Shown: positions 8,258 to 17,539, counted from the first letter of the stretch. The stretch is 64,000 nucleotides of DNA from DAISJI01 sp964559835 (GCA_964559835.1 CAZLJE010000005.1:62001-126000); one strand, 5' to 3'. Notes: a model not told the origin generated them from the letters alone. Translations and numbers: made by a program.

Positions 8258-9631
8258 CTACGGCCTTGGAATCGTCGCACGCACGCAGGTTCCGCGGCCG
8301 GGCGTTGACTGTACGGTCACAGTTCCACCCAACAGTTCGGCGCGTTCGCGCATCGACTGCAGACCCATATGTCCCGCCGTGCCTGCACTCAAGTCGGCAG
8401 CAGGGGTGAATCCGCGGCCATCATCCACTACTTTCACATGAAGGGTGTGAGGCGAGATGCGCACGCCGACTCGAACGTGAGCCGCTCGCGAGTGGCGCGC
8501 CACGTTTGCGAGTGCCTCCTGAACGATGCGATAGGCGGTCAGCTGTACCGACTTGCCGATCTTGGTCGCATCGGCCGCGTGGCCGACGAGTCGCACGTCC
8601 ATACCGAACGTCTCGGCAAAATCAGCACACAAACGGCGCAATGCAGAACCCAGGCTGTTTCTCCCGAGGCCGGCCGTGTGCAGCGCCCGGGTCATGGAAT
8701 CGAGTTCGTTTGTAAGCCGATGCGTAAGCGTTTGGATTTGAGAGGCTCGCTGCTTTGCCTCCGCGAGCGAGCGCGCGTCCAAAATCGCCCGGAGGCCCAT
8801 CGCGATCGCGGCCAGTACCTGCCCGGGGCTGTCGTGGAGTTCGCGTGCGATTCGCTGCCGCTCAGCTTCCTGTGCGGAAAAGATTCGTTCCTGCACGCTC
8901 GGTTCCTTCTCTGCCGCCGATGTCGCATCTCGCATGTAAACGCAAACACCGCCCGCACACGGATAAACATCGATCTCCATCCTCCCGCCCGACAGGGCCG
9001 AAGACACGAAGCGAGCGCGTTCATGAGTTCCGCGTTGGAGTCGGCCACAAAGATCTGTCCCCACCAAATCTGGGAAAACGTTCCAAATCACCTTTCCGAG
9101 GAGTTCATCCCTCGGTCGGCCCAGCAGCTTTTCGGCGTGCCGATTCACGTATGAAAATCTGTCCTCGTGATCCAGAGCAAAAAACGCATCCCCCACAGAC
9201 TCGAGTATTTCAAAGCTCCTTTGGTGACACGTGCGTTTCTCGAATTCGGCCTCCTTCTGCTCGGTGATGTCGTGGAAAAAGATGGCAAGCCCGCCTCCAC
9301 GCGTGGGCGTCGCCCGGACCCGGAACCATTTTCCAATCGGCTCATGGAGGTACTCGAAGTCGGCGTTCGCATGAGCTCGCAAGGCGGCACTGATCTCTTC
9401 CTCAAAGAGTGTCCCTTGCAGTTCCGGGCATATTTGCGTGCAGGTCTGACCTGTTGCCTTCGAGAGCGCCTGGCCGGAAACCCGCACCGAGGCCGTATTC
9501 AGGTAAGTGACGCGCCCCGTGGCGTCAAGCGCAACGAAGCCGTCTGTCGTTGTCTCAATCAGTACCTTCGAGGTGTCTGTGTGCCTTAGTGTACGACCGT
9601 CTTTTCTCGCCTGCTGGTTCCTGCGATCCAT
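8258..9631 (-). CDS. PAS-PAS sensor histidine kinase, NarX/HisKA_3 type
   Basis: 457 residues with no membrane segment. Two PAS domains cover about 24-125 and 138-240. The dimerisation/phosphorylation helix carries ERQRIARELHDSPGQVL with the phospho-His at about 266; most relatives have HDxLGQ, so the Pro here is a small oddity. The ATP-binding domain shows VQEALANVARHSRA, DDGRGF and GHMGLQSMRERAELLGG. It should be a cytosolic sensor of a small ligand or redox state, passing phosphate to the adjacent NarL-type regulator. A 24-bp inverted repeat lies 56 bases upstream. Confidence 0.92.
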   Translation of the reverse strand: MDRRNQQARKDGRTLRHTDTSKVLIETTTDGFVALDATGRVTYLNTASVRVSGQALSKATGQTCTQICPELQGTLFEEEISAALRAHANADFEYLHEPIGKWFRVRATPTRGGGLAIFFHDITEQKEAEFEKRTCHQRSFEILESVGDAFFALDHEDRFSYVNRHAEKLLGRPRDELLGKVIWNVFPDLVGTDLCGRLQRGTHERARFVSSALSGGRMEIDVYPCAGGVCVYMRDATSAAEKEPSVQERIFSAQEAERQRIARELHDSPGQVLAAIAMGLRAILDARSLAEAKQRASQIQTLTHRLTNELDSMTRALHTAGLGRNSLGSALRRLCADFAETFGMDVRLVGHAADATKIGKSVQLTAYRIVQEALANVARHSRAAHVRVGVRISPHTLHVKVVDDGRGFTPAADLSAGTAGHMGLQSMRERAELLGGTVTVQSTPGRGTCVRATIPRP

Positions 9632-9686
9632 GTCATACCTCGCACGGTCGCAAACGAGCGTCCGAAATCATCCACCCGGCCCAGCC

Positions 9687-9710
9687 TTTGTAAGGAGCGT
9701 CCCTTACAAA
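9687..9710. promoter_or_regulatory. Perfect 9-bp inverted repeat, candidate operator
   Basis: TTTGTAAGG and CCTTACAAA are separated by 6 bases. The site sits between the divergent kinase gene (start 9631, leftward) and a small HTH gene (start 9785, rightward). The arm size and spacing suit a dimeric DNA-binding protein; the adjacent NarL-type regulator or the HTH protein are candidates. No T-run follows, so it is not a terminator. Confidence 0.45.
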
Positions 9711-9784
9711 CAAACGTGCGATTCCCCGATGGCGAGAGTGGCGGTTTCGGTACAACCTGTTTGTGGAATGGGGAGGGAAACAGA

Positions 9785-9952
9785 GTGAAACGCGACAAGA
9801 CCAAATTGAACGAGGTGCAAGTGCAAAGGATCAGGGACACCGCACGATCTGCGCCCAACGTGAATCCAGAGAGGCTGGGAAAGGAGTATGGAGTCAGCGT
9901 CAGCACGATCAAAGCGGTGTTATCGCGGAAGACCTGGAAACAGGTGGCGTAA
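9785..9952 (+). CDS. Small helix-turn-helix protein
   Basis: A 55-residue basic protein. The start is GTG at 9785, with a strong GGGAGGG ribosome binding site 7 bases before it; the frame is open further upstream but without conserved character. Residues about 8-52 form a helix-turn-helix (LNEVQVQRIRD, then LGKEYGVSVSTIKAVLSRKTW) like that in short phage or homing-endonuclease-linked DNA-binding proteins and in resolvase C-termini. It may bind the inverted repeat just upstream at 9687-9710. No partner gene is evident. Confidence 0.6.
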   Translation: MKRDKTKLNEVQVQRIRDTARSAPNVNPERLGKEYGVSVSTIKAVLSRKTWKQVA

Positions 9953-10574
9953 GTTGGCCTCATCTCTGCTCCTGTTTTCGCAACTGCACCATGGACTCGA
10001 GGTCATGTGGCATTCGATCGATTCCCGTGCCCTTTCTAAAGATGGTATCGGCTCAGCTTTTGTGCCAGTTGGACGCGAAGGCAGTCAGGGTTATAACCCG
10101 CGGGCGGGTATGGCTCGATTGACCATCGGTGAGCTTGATAGCTCTTATCGCCGAGTCTCTGGACCGCGATGCACAAGGAGAAAAACACCGCTGCAAAGAG
10201 CGTCGTTGCGACAACGACGGTCCGTTGTTCACCACGCTCTTGCGCAGTTTTTCCGATTGCAATCGTAAAGCAAGCAACATCACGGTGGTTATCGTGCCAG
10301 CCAGTTATGCACGGGCTGCAGCGCGCACGATTGTGACGGCATGTTGTGCCAGCGACGTCGCGAACCAGACCGATGCGCCCGCAATTTTCGCCGCGAGATT
10401 TTTATGCCTCCTACGCTTTGGTTAGACCGAAACAATTCGGCTCGGGTTATCCATGACCGCTTTTTTAAGGTCAGCCGGGTTAAGGACTTGCAGGCCTCAA
10501 AAATTCGCACTGGTTGTGCCGGACGGTGGTGATTTTTGTCGGAGACGTGGCTAGTCGGTCGATGAGGAGGCGTA
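9953..10574. other. Intergenic region without supported genes
   Basis: About 620 bases. Short frames exist on both strands; none has a good ribosome binding site or family signature. On the minus strand, a frame ending near 10036 encodes one hydrophobic stretch (TVVVATTLFAAVFFSLCIAV) but has no usable start codon, so it could be the remnant of a small membrane protein. No tRNA or clear terminator seen. Confidence 0.4.
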
Positions 10575-10781
10575 ATGACCGACATTGTGCCTGGCAGACT
10601 ATACCGTGATCTTGACGGAACGCTGGTGCGGCTTGTCAGCGTCGAAGACGATATCTGCACCTGGGCGCCGCTGCAGACTGGCCAGGCGCAGTGCCAGTTC
10701 ACTCATATCGATAATTTTCGCAAGCGGTTTCGGCCATTCGCGAATTCCACTCAGGGCCGGGACCGGGACACGGCCGCTTGA
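10575..10781 (+). CDS. Small conserved-looking protein of unknown function
   Basis: A 68-residue protein whose ATG follows an ideal ribosome binding site (AGGAGG, 5 bases before). The N-terminal half reads GRLYRDLDGTLVRLVSVEDD, a beta-rich SH3-like pattern, followed by CTWAPLQTGQAQCQ; the C-terminus is polar. I do not recognise the family. It stands alone between a gene-poor stretch and the convergent MFS carrier gene. Confidence 0.55.
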   Translation: MTDIVPGRLYRDLDGTLVRLVSVEDDICTWAPLQTGQAQCQFTHIDNFRKRFRPFANSTQGRDRDTAA

Positions 10782-10917
10782 TCATTCGAAATTGTTCGTC
10801 GGTCCGACAGGCTTTGAATATGTGCCCTCCTGCGCCCGATCTCCCTCGCGTTTTCCTCATCATCACTAGATCCCGCATTGTGACGGCTGCGCTCATTTGC
10901 CTTTGCACGAAACGAGC

Positions 10918-12171
10918 CTAGGCTGCCAGCCGGCTTTGTGGTTCGATGCCCGTGAGCGGCTCACGCTTGTTTTCCCGTGGTGGTGAGATGATCAGCGGCA
11001 GCAACGAGGAAACCGCCATTACGCCTGCGATGACGTGCAGTGCTCCACGATAATTGCCGCTTATCTGTCGCATGTAGGCCATCAGCAATGGGCCAAAGGC
11101 GCTGGAGAAACCCAACGCGGTCATCAGAAGTCCGTAGATCGGCCCCACGTTCCGGGACCCGAAATAGTCGGCCGCGAAGGCCGGTATCGTGCCGGCTCCT
11201 CCCCCATAGCACGTCAGCACAACCACTACAACAACGGCGAGCGGAACAGGGGAATGTAGGTTCGGCAACACCCAGAACAGCACGGCTTGCAACATATACA
11301 TCGCCACGAAGGCTCCTCTTCTGGTGATGTAATCCGACATCCACGCCCACGCGACACGGCCGACTGCATTTCCGAGGCTGGCCAGACCCACCATGCCGGC
11401 GGCAGCGGCTACCGTCACGGCTGCCAATTCCTGGAACATCGGCGCTTCCTGCGAAATCACAGATATGCCGGCAGAATCGTTCAGGAAAAGAATCAACCAG
11501 AGCACCCAAAACTGCCACGTTCTCAACGCTTCCCCGAAGGTGAAATCGCGGGCCGCGCGCTGCGCAAGCTGAGAGGCGTTAGGCTGCCAACTGTTGGGCG
11601 CCCAGCCTTGGGGAGGGTTCTGCATAAAGTAGCCCGCGGCGACAGTGACCAGCAGGTCCGCAATTCCGAGATACGCGAAGGTGTGCAGTACCCCTACGCT
11701 CTGAATCAATCGCGTGGCAACAGGCGCGGTGATGAGCGCTCCCGCTCCGAACCCACCCACCGCCAAACCTGTAATGAGACCGCGACGATCTGGAAACCAC
11801 TTTACCAGTACGGCAACCGGCACAACGTAAGCCAAGCCAAGGCCCATTCCGGCGATCACGCCATACGTGAGGTACAGCAGCCATAATCTGCCGGTACATA
11901 AGCTCGCTAAAAACACCCCCGTACCGTAGAGCACACCTCCGGTGACCGCGACGATGCGGGGACCACTCCTGTTCAGCCATACTCCACCGACAAATGCCGC
12001 CACTCCGAGTGCAAAAACGCCGATCGTGAACGTCAGCGTCACTTCCTGGATGGTCCAGCCAAATTGCGTCACCAGCGGAGTGCGAAAGACACTCCACGCG
12101 TACACGGCGCCTAATGCAATCTGAATAAAGATGCCAGCGACGGCGATCATCCAACGGTTTGTTCTCATCAT
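10918..12171 (-). CDS. MFS transporter, oxalate/formate antiporter (OFA) type
   Basis: Twelve hydrophobic segments and the OFA-family start NRWMIAVAGIFIQIALGAVYAWSVF, which is highly characteristic. Family members exchange monocarboxylates (oxalate/formate, lactate, pyruvate); the substrate here is unknown. I placed the start at the ATG at 12171, next to the conserved region; a GTG at 12201 preceded by GGCGGAG is a fair alternative and the frame is open to 12225. It stands alone, downstream of the terminator of the phosphate operon and on the same strand. Confidence 0.88.
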   Translation of the reverse strand: MMRTNRWMIAVAGIFIQIALGAVYAWSVFRTPLVTQFGWTIQEVTLTFTIGVFALGVAAFVGGVWLNRSGPRIVAVTGGVLYGTGVFLASLCTGRLWLLYLTYGVIAGMGLGLAYVVPVAVLVKWFPDRRGLITGLAVGGFGAGALITAPVATRLIQSVGVLHTFAYLGIADLLVTVAAGYFMQNPPQGWAPNSWQPNASQLAQRAARDFTFGEALRTWQFWVLWLILFLNDSAGISVISQEAPMFQELAAVTVAAAAGMVGLASLGNAVGRVAWAWMSDYITRRGAFVAMYMLQAVLFWVLPNLHSPVPLAVVVVVVLTCYGGGAGTIPAFAADYFGSRNVGPIYGLLMTALGFSSAFGPLLMAYMRQISGNYRGALHVIAGVMAVSSLLPLIISPPRENKREPLTGIEPQSRLAA

Positions 12172-12441
12172 TGAACCGATGAAGTGCAATCGAGATACCA
12201 CGGGCGTGAGTCTCCGCCGTTGCAACTGCAGAAGTGTTAATCACATGTGGGCCGTTCTCGGGCTCGGTACATTCCATTCCCGCGTCAACAGTGTGTCGCT
12301 CGCGTCCAAATCCCGACGGCTGTGTACGCGATGGCGGTCGGGGCGAACCGTTCGGCCTAGCAACTTCACCCTACCGCGATTTTCTGGGTTTTTCAGGCTT
12401 CCGAATTCAGTTTGACATGCCGCGTTTCCGACGGATGCCAC

Positions 12442-12480
12442 CAAAAAAACGAACGCGCCAGCTGGTTGGCCGGCGCGCTG
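12442..12480 (-). terminator. Rho-independent terminator of the pst/porin operon
   Basis: Read on the minus strand, an 8-bp GC-rich stem (AGCGCGCC with GGCGCGTT, one G-T pair) with a 12-base loop is followed by CG and seven T. It lies 20 bases after the porin stop codon and should end the pstC-pstA-pstS-porin transcript. Confidence 0.75.
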
Positions 12481-12499
12481 GTTTGTTTCGTTTAGCTGG

Positions 12500-14341
12500 T
12501 TACGGCAGAACGTAACGCAGGTTGGTGTAGATCTGGCTGACATTGGCAGTCGGCCCGAGTCCCGGTGTTCCCACCGGGAGTCCGCCGGTGCCTGCCCACA
12601 ACGCGCGCTGGCTGTACGAGAACTGGAAGCCCCACTGCACTGTGCCCGCGGTTCCCTTGTAGAAGCGGTACACCATGCCGGGGGTGAATTCCCAGGCGTA
12701 ACGCGTGTTGCCGTTGCAACCGGAGATTGCGGCCGTCGTCGTCTGCTGCAACTTGCAACCCGTATTGGTGGCGAAGGGAAGGCCGTACCCGATGCCGGAC
12801 GTCGCCGTCGTCAGGTAAGCCGTGCGCTGGTAGTACTCGGCGCCGTAGTAGGCGTAAACATCGAGGTTCTTGCCGAAGTGGAATTCAGGACCGGCCAGTC
12901 CGTGGTAGCTGCGGATCGGCCGCGGCGTCCCATCGGGTTTCAGGGTGACGTCAAAGCCGCCGCCGGAACCGTAACGGCCCATGCCGTTGCCGAACGAAAA
13001 CTCGCTGATCCAGTCGAATTTCGACTTCACTACCGGCAGGATCGCCGCCAGTCCAAGTCCGCCGCCGGTGGTCTCGTTGTTCGATCCGGCGTAACGATCG
13101 CGGAAGAAGCGGGCGAGGCCTTTGATCTCGAAGTGTCCCCAGCCTGGCTCGAAGGTCAGCTTCGCGACCAAGTCGGGCGACAGGTTCGTCGAGACGCCGT
13201 TCGCGCCCGGCGTGTTGGCGAGCGTGAAGTTGCCGTTCGGCGAGATCGCGTTCGCGCTGTTGTTAAACCCGTACACCGGAATTCCGGCGAGGGTGATGTT
13301 GTTCGAGGGAGCGCCGGTCGTCACCAGCGCTGGTGCGCCGGCGCCGAACTGCTGTGCCGACAGGACCATCGACGCGTTTTCCACCGAGAAGCCCAGCCAT
13401 ACCTTGTTATTGAAGTTCTTCATGAAGCGGAAGCCCGGCTGGCGTGCCCAGTCATAGCCGATCACGTATTGCGCGTTGATCGTCATCGGCAGGAACTCGC
13501 CGCCGTTTTCCATCGCCTTGCGGTTGAGCGTGAATAAGCTCCACTGCTGTCCGCCCGTGATCGTGAACCCATTGGTGAACGCGGCCTGCGCCCACAACTG
13601 CCGCTGCCGCAGGTTAAAGCTGTTGCTCTGGTTCTCGTTCGCCGTAGGTGCGGCGCCGAGGAAGTCCACTTCGTAGTAGCCGGTCGCCTTGACCGAACCG
13701 ACCTTGCCTTCGGCTTTGACCGAAAGGCGGGATTGCCGCGCGTCGAAGCGGAACTCGCTCAGCGTGCCGTTCGGCGATCCGGGGAAAGGAATGTTGCCGT
13801 CGCCGCTGGCGCTGTTCACGCTAGCGTTCTCGTTACGATTGCGGATGACGCCCGCCGCTTCGATGAATCCTCCGGGCGTGATGGTGATGCCCTTATAGTG
13901 GATGGCCGCCGGCGACTCCAGGGCGCCGACGCGCTTCTGGTCTTCCTGCGTGCTCAACGCGGTGGCGGTGAAGTTCGTCTTCACATCGCTCACGTCCGTC
14001 TGCAGTGCCGTGACGGCGGTCTTCTGCTCGGTGGCGGCGGACTGGGCCGCGGCTGCCTGCGTCTGCGCCTGCTGCACGGACTGCTGTAATTGCTGGATCT
14101 GCGCGTCGCGATCGGCTACCTGCTGCTTGAGCGCGTCGAGTTGTTGTTGCGTGGCCTGCTGCTGCTGTTGGATCATGCTGCGCAACGACTCGAGTTCAGC
14201 CGCAGTCGCCGCGGACGGTTTGCGCGCCGCGCTTGTCTGCGCACTGCTCTTCGCCGTCTTCTTCTTCGATGTCTTCGCCGGCGTTTGCGCGAACAGCGTT
14301 GCGCCGACAAGCATCAGTGCACACCACTTCATATTTCGCAT
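12500..14341 (-). CDS. Outer-membrane porin with N-terminal coiled coil
   Basis: About 613 residues with a signal peptide (MKWCALMLVGATLFAQ). A Gln-rich coiled coil (about residues 50-120) follows, as in porins that tether to the cell wall, and then a long region rich in alternating aromatic/polar strands ending in IYTNLRYVLP, typical of an outer-membrane beta barrel. ATG at 14341 follows GAGGAGAGGGA, which settles the start. It is the last gene of the phosphate operon, 36 bases after pstS, so it may be a phosphate-entry porin like OprP/OprO in role; this is inference from context, not from a recognised selectivity motif. Confidence 0.8.
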   Translation of the reverse strand: MRNMKWCALMLVGATLFAQTPAKTSKKKTAKSSAQTSAARKPSAATAAELESLRSMIQQQQQATQQQLDALKQQVADRDAQIQQLQQSVQQAQTQAAAAQSAATEQKTAVTALQTDVSDVKTNFTATALSTQEDQKRVGALESPAAIHYKGITITPGGFIEAAGVIRNRNENASVNSASGDGNIPFPGSPNGTLSEFRFDARQSRLSVKAEGKVGSVKATGYYEVDFLGAAPTANENQSNSFNLRQRQLWAQAAFTNGFTITGGQQWSLFTLNRKAMENGGEFLPMTINAQYVIGYDWARQPGFRFMKNFNNKVWLGFSVENASMVLSAQQFGAGAPALVTTGAPSNNITLAGIPVYGFNNSANAISPNGNFTLANTPGANGVSTNLSPDLVAKLTFEPGWGHFEIKGLARFFRDRYAGSNNETTGGGLGLAAILPVVKSKFDWISEFSFGNGMGRYGSGGGFDVTLKPDGTPRPIRSYHGLAGPEFHFGKNLDVYAYYGAEYYQRTAYLTTATSGIGYGLPFATNTGCKLQQTTTAAISGCNGNTRYAWEFTPGMVYRFYKGTAGTVQWGFQFSYSQRALWAGTGGLPVGTPGLGPTANVSQIYTNLRYVLP

Positions 14342-14376
14342 TCCCTCTCCTCGTACTACCAGCAAAGTTCGGCTGT

Positions 14377-15381
14377 TTACTTGATTTCCTTGATTTTGGC
14401 CCGTTCCTTATCGGCAACTTCCTTGGGCAGGGGAGCGTAGTGCAGTGCTTGCACCATGTTCTCGCCGTCGTCGAGCATCCAGTTCAGGAAACCCACCATG
14501 GCCTGTCTCTTGGCAGCGTCCTTCCACTGCACGGGTACGAGCAGCCAGGTGAAGCTCGCGATCGGGTACGCGTCGGCGCCCGGCGCATTGGTGATCGAAA
14601 CTCGGAAATCGGCCGGCATGGCTTTCACCGATGCTGCCGCCGCGGTCGTCGACTCCAGCGATGCCTTCACATACTTGCCGGCGGCATTGCGTGGCGTCCC
14701 ATAGGTGATGTTGTTTTGCAGCGCGTAGATCAGTTCTACGTAACCGATGCCGCCTTCCATCTGGCGAACCAGCCCGGCAACGCCTTCGTTACCTTTGCCA
14801 CCCAGGCCGACCGGCCATTTCACGGCTGTGCCTTTTCCTACCCGGTCTCTCCACTCGGTGCTTACTTTGGAGAGGTAGTCGGAGAAGATGTACGTAGTGC
14901 CGCTGCCGTCTGCGCGGTGGATGACGACGATCTCCTTATTGGGGAACTTCATCCCCGGGTTTTCCTTGGCGATGCGCGCGTCATTCCAGTTGGTGATCTT
15001 GCCCAGGAAGATGTCAGCCAGAACGTCGGGCGCAAACTTGATCTCGCCCTGCACGCCCGGGACGTTATAGGCGGGCACCACCGACCCGAGCACTGTCGGA
15101 AGGTGGAACAGCTTGAACGGGGTGGCGGCGAGCTGCTCGTCCGTCATCGGACCGTCGCTGGCGCCGAAATCGACCGTACCGCTCTGCAACTGGCGGATGC
15201 CGCCGCCGCTGCCGATCGACTGGTAGTTGATCTTCACATCGGGATGAGCTTTTTGATACTCGTTGAACCACTTGGAGTAGATAGGGTATGGAAAGGTAGC
15301 GCCGGCACCATTGAGGTCCGTAGCCAACGCGGGTGTCACGCACAACACAAGTGCAAGGAACGCTAGCGCGAATCTCTTCAC
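14377..15381 (-). CDS. pstS: Phosphate ABC transporter, periplasmic phosphate-binding protein PstS
   Basis: 334 residues with a signal peptide (MKRFALAFLALVLCVTPALA) and the PstS start DLNGAGATFPYPIYSKWFNEY. Phosphate-contacting motifs are GSGGGIRQ, DFGASDGPM and RADGSGTTYIF. It captures phosphate in the periplasm for the PstCA channel. It lies after pstA with a 106-base gap that contains a Pho-box-like site, so it may have its own promoter in addition to operon transcription. The order pstC-pstA-pstS is reversed relative to the common pstSCAB. Confidence 0.96.
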   Translation of the reverse strand: MKRFALAFLALVLCVTPALATDLNGAGATFPYPIYSKWFNEYQKAHPDVKINYQSIGSGGGIRQLQSGTVDFGASDGPMTDEQLAATPFKLFHLPTVLGSVVPAYNVPGVQGEIKFAPDVLADIFLGKITNWNDARIAKENPGMKFPNKEIVVIHRADGSGTTYIFSDYLSKVSTEWRDRVGKGTAVKWPVGLGGKGNEGVAGLVRQMEGGIGYVELIYALQNNITYGTPRNAAGKYVKASLESTTAAAASVKAMPADFRVSITNAPGADAYPIASFTWLLVPVQWKDAAKRQAMVGFLNWMLDDGENMVQALHYAPLPKEVADKERAKIKEIK

Positions 15382-15431
15382 GTTGTTCTCCTGTTTTCAT
15401 AAAAGGTTTAACAACGCTTGATTAAGAATCC

Positions 15432-15449
15432 GTTACAGCTTTATGAATA
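15432..15449 (-). promoter_or_regulatory. Candidate Pho box upstream of pstS
   Basis: TATTCATAAAGCTGTAAC on the minus strand matches the E. coli Pho-box consensus (two CTGTCAT-like heptamers separated by 4 AT-rich bases) at 13 of 18 positions by my count. It ends about 50 bases before the pstS start codon, a sensible distance for PhoB-type activation. Confidence 0.45.
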
Positions 15450-15487
15450 ACTCGTGAATTTTGTCGAGATATATGGGAAAACGGAGA

Positions 15488-16360
15488 TTAGGCTTGGCCG
15501 CGCAGCACGCCGCGCCCGGCGACGAAGCGCACTACCGCGAACGTCCCGACGATGATCACGATCAGCACCAGCGACCCGGCCCACGCGATCTGGTGCCACT
15601 CCTCGTAAGGCGAGAGAGCATAGGTGTAGATCTGGAGCGGAAGGGCGGCGATCGGCTGGTTCACCTTGAAGCTCCACCATTGATTGCCGAACGCCGTGAA
15701 AAGCAGTGGCGCCGTTTCCCCGGCGATCCGGGCAAACGCCAGCATAACCCCGGTGATAACGCCTGACGTCGCCGTCCGCAGCGTGATCGACAGTGTCGCG
15801 CGCCATTGCGGTATCCCGAGCCCCAATGCCGCTTCGCGGATGGTATTCGGCACCATCAGCAGCATCTCTTCCGTTGTCCGGGCAACGGTGGGAATCATCA
15901 TGATGCCGAGGGCGGCTCCGCCCGCGAGCGCCGAAAATTGCTTGAAGGGCGCGACTACTAATCCGTACGCGGCGATGCCAATCACGATCGACGGTAGTCC
16001 GTTGAGAACGTCGGCCGTGAAGCGGACGGCATTACCGTACTGGTTGCGCCCATATTCGGACAGGTAGATCCCGGCGCCGATTCCCAGGGGAACGCCGATC
16101 AGGGATGCTATTCCCAGGATGATGCCGGACCCGACGATCGCATTCCCTATCCCGCCGCCCTTTTCCCCCACCGGGACCGGAGCATGCGTCAGGAACGCCA
16201 CGTTGATCGATCCCACACCTTTGATCAGCAGGTACGCAAAAATAATGAGCAGGGGCGAAATGACCAGTAGCGCTGCCACGGTGGCAACCCAGGTGGCGCC
16301 GACGTTCGTGATCCGGCGCCTCCAACTTACTCTCTCGAGTACGAAGCCGTTACTGGACAT
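15488..16360 (-). CDS. pstA: Phosphate ABC transporter permease PstA
   Basis: 290 residues with six hydrophobic segments and the binding-protein-dependent permease motif (EAALGLGIPQWRATLSITLRTA) that docks with the ATPase PstB. SEYGRNQYGNAVRFTADVLNGLPSI is typical of PstA. It overlaps the end of pstC by 11 bases, so both are translated together. It forms the membrane channel with PstC. Confidence 0.94.
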   Translation of the reverse strand: MSSNGFVLERVSWRRRITNVGATWVATVAALLVISPLLIIFAYLLIKGVGSINVAFLTHAPVPVGEKGGGIGNAIVGSGIILGIASLIGVPLGIGAGIYLSEYGRNQYGNAVRFTADVLNGLPSIVIGIAAYGLVVAPFKQFSALAGGAALGIMMIPTVARTTEEMLLMVPNTIREAALGLGIPQWRATLSITLRTATSGVITGVMLAFARIAGETAPLLFTAFGNQWWSFKVNQPIAALPLQIYTYALSPYEEWHQIAWAGSLVLIVIIVGTFAVVRFVAGRGVLRGQA

Positions 16361-17375
16361 CGGCCCTCGCCGGCATGCCGCGCGTCGTCATCCAGACCAG
16401 TCCGCGTGCGGCCATGTTCACGATCAGCGTGATGATGAACAGCGCCAGCCCGATCTCGATGATGGCGCTCAGATAAAGGTTCGTTGTCGCCTCGCTGAAT
16501 TCGTTGGCGATAACGCTCGCCATGCTCGCGCCCGGCGCGAACAATGATTTCGCGATCTGCGGCGTATTTCCGATCACCATCGCGACCGCCATGGTTTCGC
16601 CCATGGCTCGGCCAAGGCCGAGGATGATCCCGCCTACAATGCCGGCCCGCGCATTGCGCAGCACGCCCGTGCGGATCATCTCCCAGGGCGTCGCTCCCAG
16701 CGCCAGCACCGCTTCGCGCTGGTTATGCGGGACTGCGAGCATCACCTCGCGCGTGATGGAAGAAATGATGGGCAGGATCATGATGGCAAGGATCACACCC
16801 GCCGCCAGCATGCCGATCCCCAGCTTGGGTCCCGTGAATAGCCCGGTCCACCCCAGCGTGTTCGCCAGGAAAGGCTCGACGTGGGTCCTCATGATCGGCG
16901 CCAGTACGTACATGGCCCATAGCCCATACACGACGCTCGGGATCGCCGCCAGCAATTCCACCAGGAACGAGATCGGCTTGCGTAACGGGATGGGGCAGAA
17001 CTCGTTCACGAACACCGCCGTACCGACGCCCAGCGGCATCGCCAGCAACAGGGCCACCGCGGAGGAGACCAGCGTGCCGTAGATGAAAGGCAGTGCTCCG
17101 AACGAGCCGCCGACCGGGTCCCAGTCGCTCTGGATGAAAAACTTGAAGCCGAACGCTTGCCGCGCCAGGTGCGAGTGCCAGTAGAGCTCGAAAAGAACCA
17201 GCAATACGATGGCGAGTATCGACGCCCCGGACGCGTACATCAGGAACTTGAATACGCGGTCCGGAAGGCCGCTCAGTACCGCTGAAGCAGCGCTGTCATC
17301 GGGGGCAGCAGTTGTCACGGGGCCCGTTTTGGCCACTTGTCCGCCCACTACCCCGGCGCTTGCCTGGTCCGCCAA
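16350..17375 (-). CDS. pstC: Phosphate ABC transporter permease PstC
   Basis: Six membrane segments and the PstC signature PLGVGTAVFVNEFCP, plus the EAA docking loop (REAVLALGATPWEMIRTGVL). The open frame extends to 17477, but a TTG codon at 17375 lies 7 bases after AAGGAG and just before the polar N-terminus, so I take it as the start (341 residues). First gene of the operon; the divergent spacer to the PAP2 gene contains a Pho-box-like direct repeat. The ATPase gene pstB and the regulator phoU, normally in this operon, are absent from the window. Confidence 0.92.
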   Translation of the reverse strand: MADQASAGVVGGQVAKTGPVTTAAPDDSAASAVLSGLPDRVFKFLMYASGASILAIVLLVLFELYWHSHLARQAFGFKFFIQSDWDPVGGSFGALPFIYGTLVSSAVALLLAMPLGVGTAVFVNEFCPIPLRKPISFLVELLAAIPSVVYGLWAMYVLAPIMRTHVEPFLANTLGWTGLFTGPKLGIGMLAAGVILAIMILPIISSITREVMLAVPHNQREAVLALGATPWEMIRTGVLRNARAGIVGGIILGLGRAMGETMAVAMVIGNTPQIAKSLFAPGASMASVIANEFSEATTNLYLSAIIEIGLALFIITLIVNMAARGLVWMTTRGMPARADVQ

Positions 17376-17510
17376 CTCCACGCTCCTTGTCGCAGGGTAG
17401 CAGCGCTTTGTTACAGGATGATTACACCACGCGAAAATACGGCGTTCCGAAGCAGCGCTGCTCCTCGTTCCGGGCAATCTCGCCCGCTACTCTGACGCAT
17501 CGTAAGAAGT

Positions 17511-17530
17511 TGTTAACACTTTATTAACAG
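17511..17530. promoter_or_regulatory. Candidate Pho box between pstC and the PAP2 gene
   Basis: Two TTAACA hexamers lie 11 bp apart (17513-17518 and 17524-17529), one DNA turn, as in PhoB/PhoP sites. The minus strand reads CTGTTAATAAAGTGTTAAC, a 12-of-18 match to the E. coli Pho box by my count. The site could serve both pstC and the divergent PAP2 phosphatase gene. Confidence 0.45.
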
Positions 17531-17539
17531 GACCAGGGA

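Noticed and set aside
10053..10425. Overlapping short frames between the HTH and small-protein genes
   Set aside because: None has a start with ribosome binding site or family signature; kept only as a comment on the intergenic region.
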